NCBI RefSeq assembly: GCF_023716925.1
Contig: NZ_JAMQQG010000012.1
Span: 1-45,648, forward strand
Direction of reading: 5' to 3'
From: Frankia sp. R82
GTDB lineage: Bacteria; Actinomycetota; Actinomycetes; Frankiales; Frankiaceae
DNA length: 45,648 nt
Shown here: in pieces, positions 1-8,554 of the stretch
Layout of the letters: each line of letters starts with the position of its first letter
How positions within the stretch are numbered: the first letter of the stretch is position 1
Made by a program: the position numbers and the translations under genes
The notes under the pieces: generated by a model
Told to the model about the DNA's origin: nothing
Database searches by the model: none
Seen by the model: only the letters and a program-made list of their open reading frames with translations

Positions 1-792
1 CCCCAGGGCCACGTCGACCCCGCCCAGATGCGCGGTCGCGTGCGGGTCGCCGCCGGCGGCAACCCGCCGGCGCAACGGGTCGGCAACCCCCGTCGCACCG
101 CCGTACCAGCAGGCGGCGACACCGATGCCGCCGACCCAGAACCCGGGCCGGTCCAGGTAGTCGCCCGGCCCACCGATCGGCCGGGCCGCCACCGCGGCGA
201 AACGGACCGCGCGGGTGTCGCTGCCCCACAACCCGGCGCTCGCCCAGTCGAGCGGGCCGGGCCGTATCCCCGGGTCGTCGAGCGCCACGGCGAACAGCCT
301 GCGTTTCGACGCCCGCCCGGCGGCCGCCCCGTCGGTCCCGTCCGGCTCTGGCGTGGCGGTGAGCAGGGCGTGGGTGAGCAGGGTCGCGCCCGAACACCAC
401 TGCTTCGTCCCGGCCAGGCGCCATCCGTCAGCGACGTGGCGGGCGGTGACCACATGCCCCGGTGCCTCGGCGGCCCAGACTCCCCAGCGGGTCGCCGGGG
501 GCTGGGCCGGCTCGGTCGGCCCGGCCAGCTCGGCGAGGATGGCCGCCGCGTCGGCATGGGCCTCCACCAGCCGGGCGGTGACAAGGTCGGTGGCGGCCAG
601 GGCGGCCAGGGCCGACCAGCGCTCCCGCGTCCGTCCCGCTGCCGGCAGTGGCCAGTGCGACGCCCGCGCGCACTGGCGGGCCACCTCGCCGCGCGTCGGC
701 AGCCGCGGACCATGGTGGCCCGATCGCACGGGTACCCGGCCGCCGGGGCCGCCATGGCCCTTCGGCGCTGCCTCGCGCACGCTCACGAGCAC
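1..792 (-). CDS. Acyl-CoA dehydrogenase-like protein, 3' end beyond the left edge
   Basis: The minus strand is open without a stop for 264 codons from a GTG at 792 (other in-frame GTGs at 786 and 780; an in-frame TGA lies directly upstream of 792) to the window edge. The product has the alpha-helical N-terminal region and middle beta domain of acyl-CoA dehydrogenases: a Thr/Ala-rich helix (TDLVTARLVEAHADAA), then a stretch around AGTKQWCSGA that matches the conserved G-x-K-x-W-x-S-G segment before the FAD/substrate beta barrel, and a later RPGFWVGGIGVAACWYGG segment at the start of the C-terminal helices. Members usually oxidise an acyl-CoA or related substrate with FAD; the catalytic Glu region is not in the window, so activity and substrate cannot be judged. 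It is divergent from the phosphatase gene at 1189. No clear ribosome-binding site is visible, so the start is uncertain. Family call fairly good, function unknown. Confidence 0.68.
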   Translation of the reverse strand, partial: MLVSVREAAPKGHGGPGGRVPVRSGHHGPRLPTRGEVARQCARASHWPLPAAGRTRERWSALAALAATDLVTARLVEAHADAAAILAELAGPTEPAQPPATRWGVWAAEAPGHVVTARHVADGWRLAGTKQWCSGATLLTHALLTATPEPDGTDGAAAGRASKRRLFAVALDDPGIRPGPLDWASAGLWGSDTRAVRFAAVAARPIGGPGDYLDRPGFWVGGIGVAACWYGGATGVADPLRRRVAAGGDPHATAHLGGVDVALG

Positions 793-1188
793 TCAGATAC
801 CCGGTGTCGGTTCTCGAAATCCGGATGGTGGTCCACGTCGGACGTCGAAGACGCGGTCCGGGTCAGGGCCGGCGTTCGTCCCATCGGGGCCGACCGGCCG
901 GATGTCAGCTCCGGCCGTCGAGGCACATCTGTGCGGTGCCCCGATCCGCACCGCTGCGTGCGCGGCTGCCCGGGGGATTCAGGCACCTGCCGGCAGCTCG
1001 GCCCGAGAACGGGCAGGGGTTTGGTGAGAGTCGTCTTTTCCTGACCCACGTCGGGGTTCGAGGAACGCGGCGTGCGCCGTGCCGGGTCGGCCCTGTCGTC
1101 GGGTGGTGAACCGACGCGACCAGGCCGGACGAAAAGACCGGAAAGGTCACATCGTTTTCACACGTACCGGCTCCTACCATGTGCTCTC
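793..1188. other. Divergent intergenic region
   Basis: About 400 bases separate the acyl-CoA dehydrogenase-like gene (minus) from the PAP2 gene (plus) and must hold both promoters. I see no convincing -35/-10 pair, no tRNA and no conserved peptide in any frame. Reading frames that cross it are GC-driven antisense frames. Confidence 0.5.
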
Positions 1189-1845
1189 GTGACCCACGTG
1201 GCGACGTTTCGCCGCATTGTCATCGCCGTGTCGGGCCTGCTCCTCGCGGCTTTGCTGTGCGCTGTTCTGCTCAGGGGCGGCGCCCCGTTCGCGCTGGACA
1301 CCGCCTGCCATCGATGGGTCCTCGACCATCGCGGTCGTGCGCTGACCGACATCGCCGTGGCGGCGACGCGGAGTGGGGTCGGGATCTGCCCCTACGGTCT
1401 GGCCGCGGCCGGCGGCGCCCTGGCACCCCGGCGGCCCTGGCCCTGGCGCTGGTGGCCGGGAGCCCTGATCGGGATGGCGGCGCTGCTGGTGGGGCAAGCG
1501 CTCCGGATCGGCCTGGCCGCCCTGGTGGACAGAGCACGCCCCCCGGCCGCCGACTGGATCACTCATCCGTCGGGCCATGCCTTCCCGTCCGGGCACACCA
1601 CCACCTCGACGCTGGTGGCCATCGGTGTGGCCGTGATCCTCCACCGCCGGGCCGGGCGCCCTGCCACCCGGGTCGCGGCCGTGGTCCTTCCGGGCCTGTG
1701 GGCGATCTCGGTGGGTGCCAGCCGGGTCTATCTCGGCGTCCACTGGCCCACGGACGTACTCGCGGGATGGCTGCTTGCCGTCTTCCTGGCCGCCGTCTGC
1801 CTACCGCCACTGGCCGCGGTGCTGGATCGGGCCGGATCCGTCTGA
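1189..1845 (+). CDS. PAP2-family membrane phosphatase
   Basis: 218-residue membrane protein of the type 2 phosphatidic acid phosphatase family, which removes phosphate from lipid phosphates such as undecaprenyl pyrophosphate or phosphatidate at the outer membrane face. Motif 2 FPSGH (132-136, catalytic His136) and motif 3 SRxxxxxHxxxD (Ser178, Arg179, His185, Asp189) are intact. Motif 1 is partly degenerate: RARP (R117-P118) is present but the Lys normally seven residues before that Arg is Ala110. An N-terminal hydrophobic segment (about 10-30) and several later ones predict five or six membrane spans. GTG at 1189 is chosen because it leads directly into the first membrane segment; the frame stays open upstream but that part has no membrane-protein character. 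Substrate not predictable. It is followed after about 240 bases by another membrane protein on the same strand. Confidence 0.88.
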   Translation: MTHVATFRRIVIAVSGLLLAALLCAVLLRGGAPFALDTACHRWVLDHRGRALTDIAVAATRSGVGICPYGLAAAGGALAPRRPWPWRWWPGALIGMAALLVGQALRIGLAALVDRARPPAADWITHPSGHAFPSGHTTTSTLVAIGVAVILHRRAGRPATRVAAVVLPGLWAISVGASRVYLGVHWPTDVLAGWLLAVFLAAVCLPPLAAVLDRAGSV

Positions 1846-2082
1846 TCCGCGGCACAGCGACCGAACGACACCCCGACGTGTTTCTTCGCCGCCTGGCCGG
1901 TAATGCGACCGTCTCGTTGTACCAATACGGGGCACGGCCGACGTGATCGGCACGGCATCTCGCTCACACCGTGCTCACATCCGAGTGCTCCTACCTTCCG
2001 CAATGGATATCTGGGATTCTTGGGATCCGGGTGTGGCGCCAAGGCGCGAGATTTCCCGAGAAGCGCGTGTGTGGGAGGTTCT

Positions 2083-2976
2083 GTGGCCGGGCTGGAGAAC
2101 AGGGTTGGAACGGATCGGGCCATGGATGTCCGGTATGCCGTGAAGAAGCTTCCGGAGATCACGTTCGCGTTCTGGGTCATGAAGGTCGCGGCGACGACCC
2201 TGGGCGAGACGGCAGGTGACCTGCTCGCCCAGACCCTCGGCCTCGGCTATTTTCTGACCACGGTGGTCCTCGTCCTCGTCTTCGTGGTCACGCTGGCCGT
2301 GCAGTTGCGGGCGCGGTCCTACCACCCGTTCTTCTACTGGATGGTCATCCTGTCCACCAGCACCGCGGGCACCACGATCTCCGACTTCATGAACCGCGAT
2401 GCCAGTGGGAAGTACCTGGCTGCGGGAACCGACTCGCTGGGCTGGGGGCCGCAGGGCCTCGGCCTGGGGTACCCGGTGGGTGCCGCCATCCTGTCCGCGT
2501 TGCTGGTCGCCATCTTCGTGGCTTGGCGGCGCAGTGGACTGCCCTTCGCGATCGGCAGGATCGACACGCTACGTGGCGAGACGTACTTCTGGTCGGCGAT
2601 CCTGGTGTCGAACACACTCGGCACCTCGATGGGTGACTTCCTCGCGGACAGCTCGGGCCTCGGCTACGCGGGAAGTGCGCTGCTGATCGTCGGATTGCTG
2701 GCCCTGCTGCTCGCGCTGCGCTACCACCCGGCGGTGTCGAACGTGCTGCTGTTCTGGCTTGCCTTCGTGCTCACCCGTCCCCTCGGCGCGACCGCCGGCG
2801 ACTTCCTGACCAAGCCGGTCGCCAAGGGTGGGCTTGCCCTGGGCACCCTCGGGTCGTCGACGATCCTGCTGGCGCTGCTGCTCGGCCTGGTCGGCTACGC
2901 CCACGCCCGACAGCGACGTCGGACCGGTGCGCCCGGCGCCGTCGAGGTGGACACGGCGTCGATCGGCGTCTCCTGA
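2083..2976 (+). CDS. COG4705-type four-repeat membrane protein
   Basis: Integral membrane protein of about 297 residues with eight or more hydrophobic spans. It contains four internal copies of one motif, each roughly Gly/Thr-x-Thr-x-x-Asp-Phe/Leu: ETAGDLLAQTLGLGY, TAGTTISDFMNRD, TLGTSMGDFLADSSGLGY and PLGATAGDFLTKP. This fits the uncharacterised membrane-anchored COG4705 family, whose members are built from four such repeats; no reaction is established that I can name with confidence. The acidic residue in the middle of each repeat lies at a membrane boundary and suggests transport or cation handling (inference). Start: GTG at 2083 has GGGAGG four bases upstream; ATG at 2122 is an alternative and begins just before the conserved KKLPEITFAFWVMK. 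Function unknown. Confidence 0.82.
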   Translation: MAGLENRVGTDRAMDVRYAVKKLPEITFAFWVMKVAATTLGETAGDLLAQTLGLGYFLTTVVLVLVFVVTLAVQLRARSYHPFFYWMVILSTSTAGTTISDFMNRDASGKYLAAGTDSLGWGPQGLGLGYPVGAAILSALLVAIFVAWRRSGLPFAIGRIDTLRGETYFWSAILVSNTLGTSMGDFLADSSGLGYAGSALLIVGLLALLLALRYHPAVSNVLLFWLAFVLTRPLGATAGDFLTKPVAKGGLALGTLGSSTILLALLLGLVGYAHARQRRRTGAPGAVEVDTASIGVS

Positions 2977-3258
2977 TACACCCGGCCGCTGCATGTGGTC
3001 TCCGGGGCCCTGCTCGGTCTCGAGCGGCGGGACGAGGCGGATCTGCGCGCGGACGTCGCCGCGTGGGTAGCCGACGTCGACGATCGGGACATGCCGATCC
3101 CGGGCCGTCGGATGATCTCGTGTTGCCGATGGCCCTGATGATCGGGACCGAGTATGAGGACCGCCGCGCCGGTGGGATCGGGTGTGCAGTCCTCCGCGGG
3201 TACTTCGCACATTCGATCTTGATCTGATTGTCGATCAATGGCCCGATCTGGGCAGATG
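2977..3258. other. Intergenic stretch with possible short coding remnant
   Basis: Immediately after the COG4705 stop, in the same frame, 48 codons (about 2995-3138) read with GC-rich third positions and an ordinary acidic composition (LLGLERRDEADLRADVAAW) before a stop. There is no ribosome-binding site and I do not recognise the family, so it may be a degraded gene end or chance. The rest, up to the tRNA, shows nothing. Confidence 0.3.
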
Positions 3259-3331
3259 CTCCCGCGATAGGACTCGAACCTATAACCTGCCGGTTAACAG
3301 CCGGCTGCTCTGCCAATTGAGCTACACGGGA
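3259..3331 (-). tRNA. tRNA-Asn (anticodon GTT)
   Basis: Read on the minus strand this is a complete 73-nt cloverleaf. Acceptor arm TCCCGTG pairs with CGCGGGA (one G-T pair) with discriminator G. The D-arm is GCTCAATTGGCAGAGC, the anticodon arm GCCGG-CTGTTAA-CCGGC carries GTT, and the T-arm contains the canonical TTCGAGT. CCA is not encoded. It stands alone, in antisense orientation to its neighbours. Confidence 0.97.
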
Positions 3332-3473
3332 TCGGATGCCGTAGCACCTGACGTCCTAAGCCTACCTGAGGTTCGGGCCATCCTGTGTGTGGGGTAGGAA
3401 TCGATCTGGCGTCCCAACGTCAGCCGTCCAGTGGATCACTGCCGGCACATCCCTCGGTCATCTGGGAGGCACC

Positions 3474-3755
3474 ATGCGGATCAGGCCCGGCGTCGTCGCC
3501 GCGCTCGGCGTCGGTTATGTCCTCGGCGCCCGGGCTGGGCGGGAGCACTACGACGCGATCATGCGGCAGGCGCGGGAGATCCGTGAGCGACCGGAGTTCC
3601 AGGGGGCCGCCGGGCTGGTCTCCGCACAGGCGGGAGCGGCCTTCCAGCGGGTGCGCGGCCTGCTCGGGGCCGGAACCGAATCGCCCAGGACGCTCCCGTT
3701 CCGCCCGCTGGCGGCACATAGCTCCAACGGTGTCAGCTCGGTGAGCGCCCACTGA
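3474..3755 (+). CDS. Small YtxH-like protein
   Basis: 93-residue protein. Residues 1-20 (MRIRPGVVAALGVGYVLGAR) form a Gly-rich short hydrophobic segment followed by AGREHYDAI and an amphipathic, charged helix (RQAREIRERPEF). This is the layout of the small actinobacterial YtxH-domain proteins, membrane-anchored by one N-terminal helix, of unknown role and often loosely linked to stress. The start is set by a strong GGGAGG six bases before ATG 3474; the frame is open further upstream but that part is antisense to nothing and lacks coding character. The C-terminal 30 residues are low in structure. Function unknown. Confidence 0.72.
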   Translation: MRIRPGVVAALGVGYVLGARAGREHYDAIMRQAREIRERPEFQGAAGLVSAQAGAAFQRVRGLLGAGTESPRTLPFRPLAAHSSNGVSSVSAH

Positions 3756-4047
3756 CCGAGTCCGCTGCGAGCCGCGCCACCCGGGCGCATCCATGCCCTT
3801 GCGCTCCTGCTGGAGCTCTGCACGCTTCGTGGCCACCGCCATGGACGGCATGGGCGGGGTCCGTCTCGGGGCCGACGGTTCCGCGGAACACCGTGATCGC
3901 GGACGTGGGCACGTGGGCACCTGGCGAGGGGTAGGTGGTGGGCGGGGCGGCGGGTGCGGGCGGCGGTGGAACGGGGACGGGGAGTCCGGATGCCGGATTC
4001 CTGCCATCCGGGCATTGCTGGGATCGCGATCAGGGGATGGGTATCCG

Positions 4048-4488
4048 TTGAGTTCAAGTGGGCGAGGCGGTGGGCGGCGCGGGAGTCGGGCCGGGGCGGG
4101 GACGCCGGGTGGCGCCGAGGGGGCGGGCGGCGACGGGGCGCCGAACACGGCTGGGGTGCCGGCGGCGCTGGCCGCTCTGGTGGAGTTGCTGGGGCGTCGG
4201 TATGCGCTGGGGGTCTACTGGCAGCTGCGGACCGGGACGGAGTCGTTCCGGACGCTTGCCGCCCGACTGGACGCTCCGCAGGCGCAGCTCACTCAGCGGC
4301 TGCGGGAACTGCGCGAGGGCGGCATCGTCGAGGTGGACGAGGCCGGCGAGTACCGGCTGACCGCCCACGGTCGGCGCCTGCAGGGGGTCATCGAGCCGCT
4401 GGCGGCCTGGGCCGACGAGTGGGGGGCGCTGCGTCCCCGCCAGCGCGTTCCGCGTGGAGCCGCCTCCCGCGGCTACGACGAGCCCTGA
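4048..4488 (+). CDS. HxlR-family winged-helix regulator
   Basis: The C-terminal 110 residues are a typical HxlR-type winged helix: LVELLGRRYALGVYWQL, then GTESFRTLAARLDAPQ, then recognition helix QLTQRLRELREGGIVE and wing VDEAGEYRLTAHGRRL. Such proteins bind operators as dimers and often respond to quinones, formaldehyde or redox change; the N-terminal Cys used by some members is not present here. The start is uncertain. The frame is open back to 3793, but everything before about 4100 is Gly/Arg/Ser-rich and probably untranslated. I place the start at TTG 4048, which has AGGGGA upstream; GTG at about 4156 would give the bare domain. The target is unknown; no adjacent divergent enzyme gene suggests one. 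Confidence 0.75.
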   Translation: MSSSGRGGGRRGSRAGAGTPGGAEGAGGDGAPNTAGVPAALAALVELLGRRYALGVYWQLRTGTESFRTLAARLDAPQAQLTQRLRELREGGIVEVDEAGEYRLTAHGRRLQGVIEPLAAWADEWGALRPRQRVPRGAASRGYDEP

Positions 4489-4964
4489 GTCGGTGGCGAC
4501 GTACCGCCCGGTGGGTGGTGCCTGCCAGGGGTGGCGCATGCGGGCGATATGACGGATTGCGTTCGCTTATTTGGCGAACGGTGATGACGGGTTCACAGCT
4601 TGTCTTTCGTTGATCTTAAGAATCCTTTAGGTCGCGGGAGATGTGCTGTGTCTGTCGGATTCGACGCGGGAGCGGCACTGGAACTCCCGAGGCCACGGCG
4701 CAACGGTGCCGCTCCGCGTCGTTCCGGCCGACCAGCTTCACCCGGCGGAGGTGACCCCGACCTTCGGTGGGTGCGCCCAGCCCGGGTCGCGGCCCGTCCC
4801 AGCCGTGACCCGGGCTCAGCTTTTCCCGGATATGTTTCGGCTCCACGACCGTGACGGCCAACTTTTTCCGACCCGGTTCACTCTGCTGCCCGTCGGCTGT
4901 TTCCAGCACGTGCCCCGGTAGGTCGGAAACCCGGTAGGTCGGAAAGCAGCGGCCGTGACGCCGG
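4489..4964. other. Intergenic region between hxlR-type gene and gltX
   Basis: Nearly 480 bases between two convergently ending genes. It contains an AT-richer patch at about 4560-4630 and, near the gltX end, a pair of 16-bp tandem repeats listed separately. I find no plausible protein or RNA gene. Confidence 0.5.
4914..4945. repeat. 16-bp tandem duplication downstream of gltX
   Basis: CCCGGTAGGTCGGAAA occurs twice head-to-tail (4914-4929 and 4930-4945). A shorter inverted relative, TTTCCGACCCGG, lies about 45 bases to the left (near 4864), so GGTCGGAAA in either copy could pair with TTTCCGACC. Position just beyond the gltX stop would suit a termination or mRNA-end element, but the loop is long. 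Confidence 0.6.
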
Positions 4965-6389
4965 TCAGGCGGTGGCCGCGTCGGCGGCGAGGCGGGCACG
5001 GGCGGCGGCGAGGCGGGCGCGGGTGGTGTCGCGGCCGAGGAGCTCAAGGGACTCGAACAGCGGCAGGCCGACGGAACGGCCGGTCACGGCCACCCGGACG
5101 GGGGCCTGGGCCTTGGCGAGTTTCAGGCCGTGCCGTTCACCGATCTCGGTCAGCGCCGTCTTCAGGGCATCCGCCGCCCACTCGACCGTGGCGAAGTGCT
5201 CGTCGACGTCGGCGAGCAGCGCCGCCGCCGGCCCCTTCATCGCCTTCGCCCAGGCCGCGTCGTCCACCGGCGCGTCCGCCAGAAAGAGGAAGTCGACCAT
5301 CGGCACGATCTCGGCGAGCACCGACAGGCGGGACTGGGCGAGTTCGGCCACGGCGGCGAAGACCTTCGGATCGAACGCGTCGGACGGCCACGGTGCTGCC
5401 GGACCGGTCAGCCACGGCCGCACGGCGATGGTGAACTCGTCCGGCGTGAGGGCCCGGATGTACTCGCCGTTGAACGACCGCAGCTTCTTCTCGTCGAAGA
5501 AGGCCGCGGAGGGCTTGACGTCGGCCAGGTCGAAGGTTGTCTCGATCGTCTCCCAGGGAACGATCTCCTCGTCGCCGGGGGGCGCCCAGCCGAGCAGCAT
5601 CAGGTAGTTCTTCATCGCGGCGGGCAGATAGCCCTCGTCCCGATAGGACTCCAGCGCCACCTTGTCGCGCCGCTTGGACAGCTTCTGCCGTTTCTCGTTG
5701 ACGATGACGGGAACGTGCGCCCACACCGGCGGCTCCGGCGCGCCGAGCGCCGTCCACAGCAGCTGCTGCTTGGGGGTGTTCGGCAGGTGCTCCTCGCCCC
5801 GGATGACATGGGTGATGCCCATCTCCAGGTCATCGACGACGTTGGCGAGCAGGAACACCGCCGAGCCGTCGGCGCGGGCAACGACGAAGTCCTCGAGGGT
5901 GTCGTTGGCGAACTGCGGCTCACCGCGGATGAGGTCCCGCACGACCGTCACACCCTCGTCGGGAGTGCGGAAACGCAGCGCCCGGCCGGGGCCGGCCGCC
6001 AGGCCGCGGTCGCGACAGTGGCCGTCGTAACCGCGCTGGGGGTTGCCGGTGCGCTCGGCCAGCACCTCGCGGGTGCAGTCGCAGAAGTAGGCCAGGCCGG
6101 CCTGCTGCAGCCGGGCGGCGGCGTCCCGGTGGGCCTGTGCCCGGGACGACTGCAGGACCGGGCCCTCGTACCGACCGGGACTGATGCCCAGCCAGTCGAG
6201 GGCACTGATGATGCCGTCGGTCCATTCCGGCCGGTTGCGGGAGGCGTCGGTGTCCTCGACACGCAGCACGAAGTCACCGCCGGCGCGCAGTGCCACCAGC
6301 CAGTTGAACAGCGCCGACCGCGCTCCACCGACATGGAAGATGCCGGTGGGAGACGGCGCGAACCGGACCCGTACCCGCCCAGAACTCAT
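4965..6389 (-). CDS. gltX: Glutamyl-tRNA synthetase
   Basis: Class I aminoacyl-tRNA synthetase that charges tRNA-Glu (and, in organisms that use GatCAB, possibly tRNA-Gln) in the cytoplasm. 474 residues, the normal bacterial length. N-terminal [20 protein letters not shown] carries the HIGH-equivalent signature HVGG at 19-22; VEDTDASR follows; the KMSKS-equivalent KLSKR is at 236-240; the C-terminal third is the all-helical anticodon-binding domain. The short Cys/His cluster CDCTR with HCRD (about 108-130), seen in zinc-containing bacterial enzymes, is present in part. Start ATG 6389 fits the family N-terminus exactly. The gene stands alone on its strand between the GntR regulator and an intergenic region. 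Nothing odd. High confidence. Confidence 0.97.
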   Translation of the reverse strand: MSSGRVRVRFAPSPTGIFHVGGARSALFNWLVALRAGGDFVLRVEDTDASRNRPEWTDGIISALDWLGISPGRYEGPVLQSSRAQAHRDAAARLQQAGLAYFCDCTREVLAERTGNPQRGYDGHCRDRGLAAGPGRALRFRTPDEGVTVVRDLIRGEPQFANDTLEDFVVARADGSAVFLLANVVDDLEMGITHVIRGEEHLPNTPKQQLLWTALGAPEPPVWAHVPVIVNEKRQKLSKRRDKVALESYRDEGYLPAAMKNYLMLLGWAPPGDEEIVPWETIETTFDLADVKPSAAFFDEKKLRSFNGEYIRALTPDEFTIAVRPWLTGPAAPWPSDAFDPKVFAAVAELAQSRLSVLAEIVPMVDFLFLADAPVDDAAWAKAMKGPAAALLADVDEHFATVEWAADALKTALTEIGERHGLKLAKAQAPVRVAVTGRSVGLPLFESLELLGRDTTRARLAAARARLAADAATA

Positions 6390-6488
6390 GCGGGCGAGCG
6401 TACAGGGATCTCGAGGCGGCCCACCCGCACCGCGGACGGACGGCCACGCACCCGGCCGCCCGCGCCGACTTCCTCGGCCTGGCCGGTG

Positions 6489-7397
6489 TTATTCGCCGAG
6501 GAGGTCGAGGGGGGTGGTGGGGTGGTGGGGGGTGTGGGGGGTGTGGGTGAGGTGGTGGTGCCAGTGGGTTGCGGCGGTGTCGGGGTCGTGGTTGGTGAGG
6601 TGGGTGAGGAGTTGCTGGTGGGTGGTGTGGTGGTGGTGGAGGGTGTCGAGGTCGGGGGTGAGGGTGTCGGGGGTGAGGGTGTCGGGGGTGGTGGCGTCGA
6701 GGATGTGGCGGATCATGGTGGTGAGGATGGTGAGGGTGTGGTTGGCGGGGGTGGTGTGGGGGGGTGGGGTGAGGAGGAGGGTGTGGAAGTGCTGGTGGTG
6801 GGTGTGGAGGGTGTGGGGGTCGGGGTTGGGGGTGTCGAGGAGGTGGGTGGTGGTGGTGAGGTGGTGGGTGAGGGTGGTGAGGTGGGTGTCGGTGATGGTG
6901 GTGGCGAGCAGGCGGATGGTGGTGGTTTCGAGGTGGGTGTGGGCGGTGTGGATGTCGGCGAGGGTGGTGTGTTGGTGTTCGAGGACGAGGGCGGTGTAGC
7001 GGGCGGCGACGTCGCCGCCGGGGGTGTGGACGCGGGCGCCGCCGTGGGCGCCGCGGCGGACGCTGATGAGGGCTTCGGATTCCAGGACGCGGAAGGCTTC
7101 GCGCAGGGTGGGGCGGGAGACGCCGAACTGTTCCATGAGGACGGCTTCGGGGGGTAGGGCGTCGCCTTCGTGGAGTTCGCCGCGGACGATCTGGCGGCGT
7201 AGGTGGGCGGCGACGAGTTCGGCGGTCTTGGGTACCCGCACGTGCTGACCAACCCGGTTCGCCGCCAGCAGCGGGCCCCCCAGCCCGCGGGTGATGGCCC
7301 TGGTGGCGGTCCCCTCCGCGGTGGTGCCACGGCTCAGGCGCACCGGATGTGGCGCGACGCGGGACGTCGTGAGATCTGCGGACGGCGTAAGCGTCAT
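6489..7397 (-). CDS. GntR/FadR-type regulator with His/Thr-rich FCD domain
   Basis: 302-residue transcription factor. Residues 55-127 are a clear GntR winged helix (VPKTAELVAAHLRRQIVRG, LPPEAVLMEQFGVSRPTLRE, VRRGAHGGARV). Residues 135-300 align in layout with an FCD ligand-binding domain, but are made almost entirely of His, Thr, Leu, Pro and Asp, with runs such as HTHHQHFHTLLLT and hardly any Lys, Glu, Val or Gly. The coding strand is correspondingly almost G-free between about 6500 and 6970. ATG 7397 is chosen because GGGGGAA lies about seven bases upstream; the open extension to 7502 is not needed. FCD regulators bind a metal and a small acid through His/Asp residues; here there are too many His to pick the true ligands. 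Target and ligand unknown. The bias looks like mutational drift in an expressed gene, not a frameshift. Confidence 0.87.
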   Translation of the reverse strand: MTLTPSADLTTSRVAPHPVRLSRGTTAEGTATRAITRGLGGPLLAANRVGQHVRVPKTAELVAAHLRRQIVRGELHEGDALPPEAVLMEQFGVSRPTLREAFRVLESEALISVRRGAHGGARVHTPGGDVAARYTALVLEHQHTTLADIHTAHTHLETTTIRLLATTITDTHLTTLTHHLTTTTHLLDTPNPDPHTLHTHHQHFHTLLLTPPPHTTPANHTLTILTTMIRHILDATTPDTLTPDTLTPDLDTLHHHHTTHQQLLTHLTNHDPDTAATHWHHHLTHTPHTPHHPTTPLDLLGE

Positions 7398-8005
7398 ACT
7401 TTTGTTCCCCCTGGTGACGGCTGCCTGTCCCGGTTCGACGTGGCTGCCTGAGCGTGACCATTGATAGGTGGCCCGTAGCCGCTGCAAACAATTGGCTACC
7501 AACCGTGCTTACAAGGTCGCATTGTGGCAGTGCACTGGAGAGGTTGCCCCTGGGGGGCGTGGGAGTACCACGCTGTAATACGCAGATTGTTACGCAGAGT
7601 AGATGTAGCGCCCGATGTGTCATCCGGGTACCGAGCTGCTCGCTTTGGCCGCCTCCGCTGGCTGTCCGCTCGGTTTGCCCGGCGGTTAGGTGCAGTCTGA
7701 CCTGCGCGGACGTTGTCTCTGTCGGGAGGCGTCCGGGGGAGCGATGCGCGGCCTCAGGGTTGCCCGTCCGAGCTGCGATCCGGTCGACCAGTCTGCCCGG
7801 TCGCAGCGATGGCTACGCGCTGTCGTCGGCTGGACGGCGGCCGCCCGGATGGTCGACAGACCAGGAAACAAGGCGCCCCGCGGTCGAGAACGAGCGGTGG
7901 TCCGGCGCCCACTGCTGGGGCACCGGACCACGGACCGTGACAAGCGGTTCTCGAGCTCGGTCGACGCGTGGGGCTGGCCGGTCGCTGGGCGCGCCGATCC
8001 TCGAG
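7398..8005. other. Intergenic region upstream of the GntR gene
   Basis: About 600 bases between two minus-strand genes. It must hold the GntR promoter. A GTAA-N11-TTAC inverted repeat at 7575-7593 inside near-direct repeats (ATACGCAGA / TTACGCAGA) is a weak operator candidate. No protein-coding or RNA gene is convincing in either strand. Confidence 0.4.
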
Positions 8006-8554
8006 TCAGATGGTCGAGGTGATCGCGGCGGAGGTCTCCGCCGCCTCCAGCGTGACCGCGACGGCATGGACGACGGCGGCGACCCGGATCGCCTCCTGGA
8101 TCATCTCGCGGGCCACCCCCCGCTCGCGCAGCTCGTGCTCGTGCGCGGTCAGGCAGCGTCCACAGCCGTTGACCGCCGAGACGGCCAGCGACCACAGCTC
8201 GAAGTCGACCTTGTCCACACCGGGGTTGGCCAGCGCGTTCATCCGCAGACCCGCCCGCAGCCGGGAGTACTCCGGGTCCTCGAGCAGGTGCAGCGTCCGG
8301 TAGTAGATGTTGTTCATCGCCATCACCGCGGCGGCGGTGCGGGCCGCGGTGGCCGCGGCCGGGTCGAGGTGCTGCACCGCCTCGGGTTCGAGCTCGGCGA
8401 GCGTGGTGCGCCCGCGGCTCGCGATCGCCGCGGCCAGCACCGACCCCCACAGCTGCCGGGGGGACAGCTGCGACTGGCTCGTCACCGAACCCAGGTTCAG
8501 CCGCAGGTCACGGGCGTAGTCGGGGAGCAGCTCCCGCAGTCGGGCGACGGACAT
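8006..8554 (-). CDS. ahpD: Alkyl hydroperoxide reductase AhpD
   Basis: AhpD is a small cytoplasmic thiol reductase that passes electrons (from lipoamide/Lpd-SucB in Mycobacterium) to the peroxiredoxin AhpC. 182 residues. The active-site segment [11 protein letters not shown] gives Cys131, Cys134 and His138, and Glu119 sits in the expected upstream place; together these match the Glu-Cys-Cys-His relay of the mycobacterial enzyme almost number for number. ATG 8554 overlaps the last base of the ahpC stop (TGATG), so the two are translationally coupled. The open extension to 8629 lies inside ahpC in another frame and is rejected. Expression should follow OxyR through the ahpC promoter. Confidence 0.95.
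   Translation of the reverse strand: MSVARLRELLPDYARDLRLNLGSVTSQSQLSPRQLWGSVLAAAIASRGRTTLAELEPEAVQHLDPAAATAARTAAAVMAMNNIYYRTLHLLEDPEYSRLRAGLRMNALANPGVDKVDFELWSLAVSAVNGCGRCLTAHEHELRERGVAREMIQEAIRVAAVVHAVAVTLEAAETSAAITSTI

Noticed and set aside
6500-6970. GT-rich repetitive-looking tract considered as a CRISPR array or satellite
   Set aside because: There is no fixed repeat unit or spacer; the pattern comes from His/Thr/Pro codons in an intact reading frame.
5130-7157. Long plus-strand open frame (about 675 codons) opposite gltX and the GntR gene
   Set aside because: Antisense shadow. gltX on the other strand has all motifs of its family; the plus-strand peptide is Arg/Gly/Val-rich without any domain and continues into the G-rich complement of the GntR gene.
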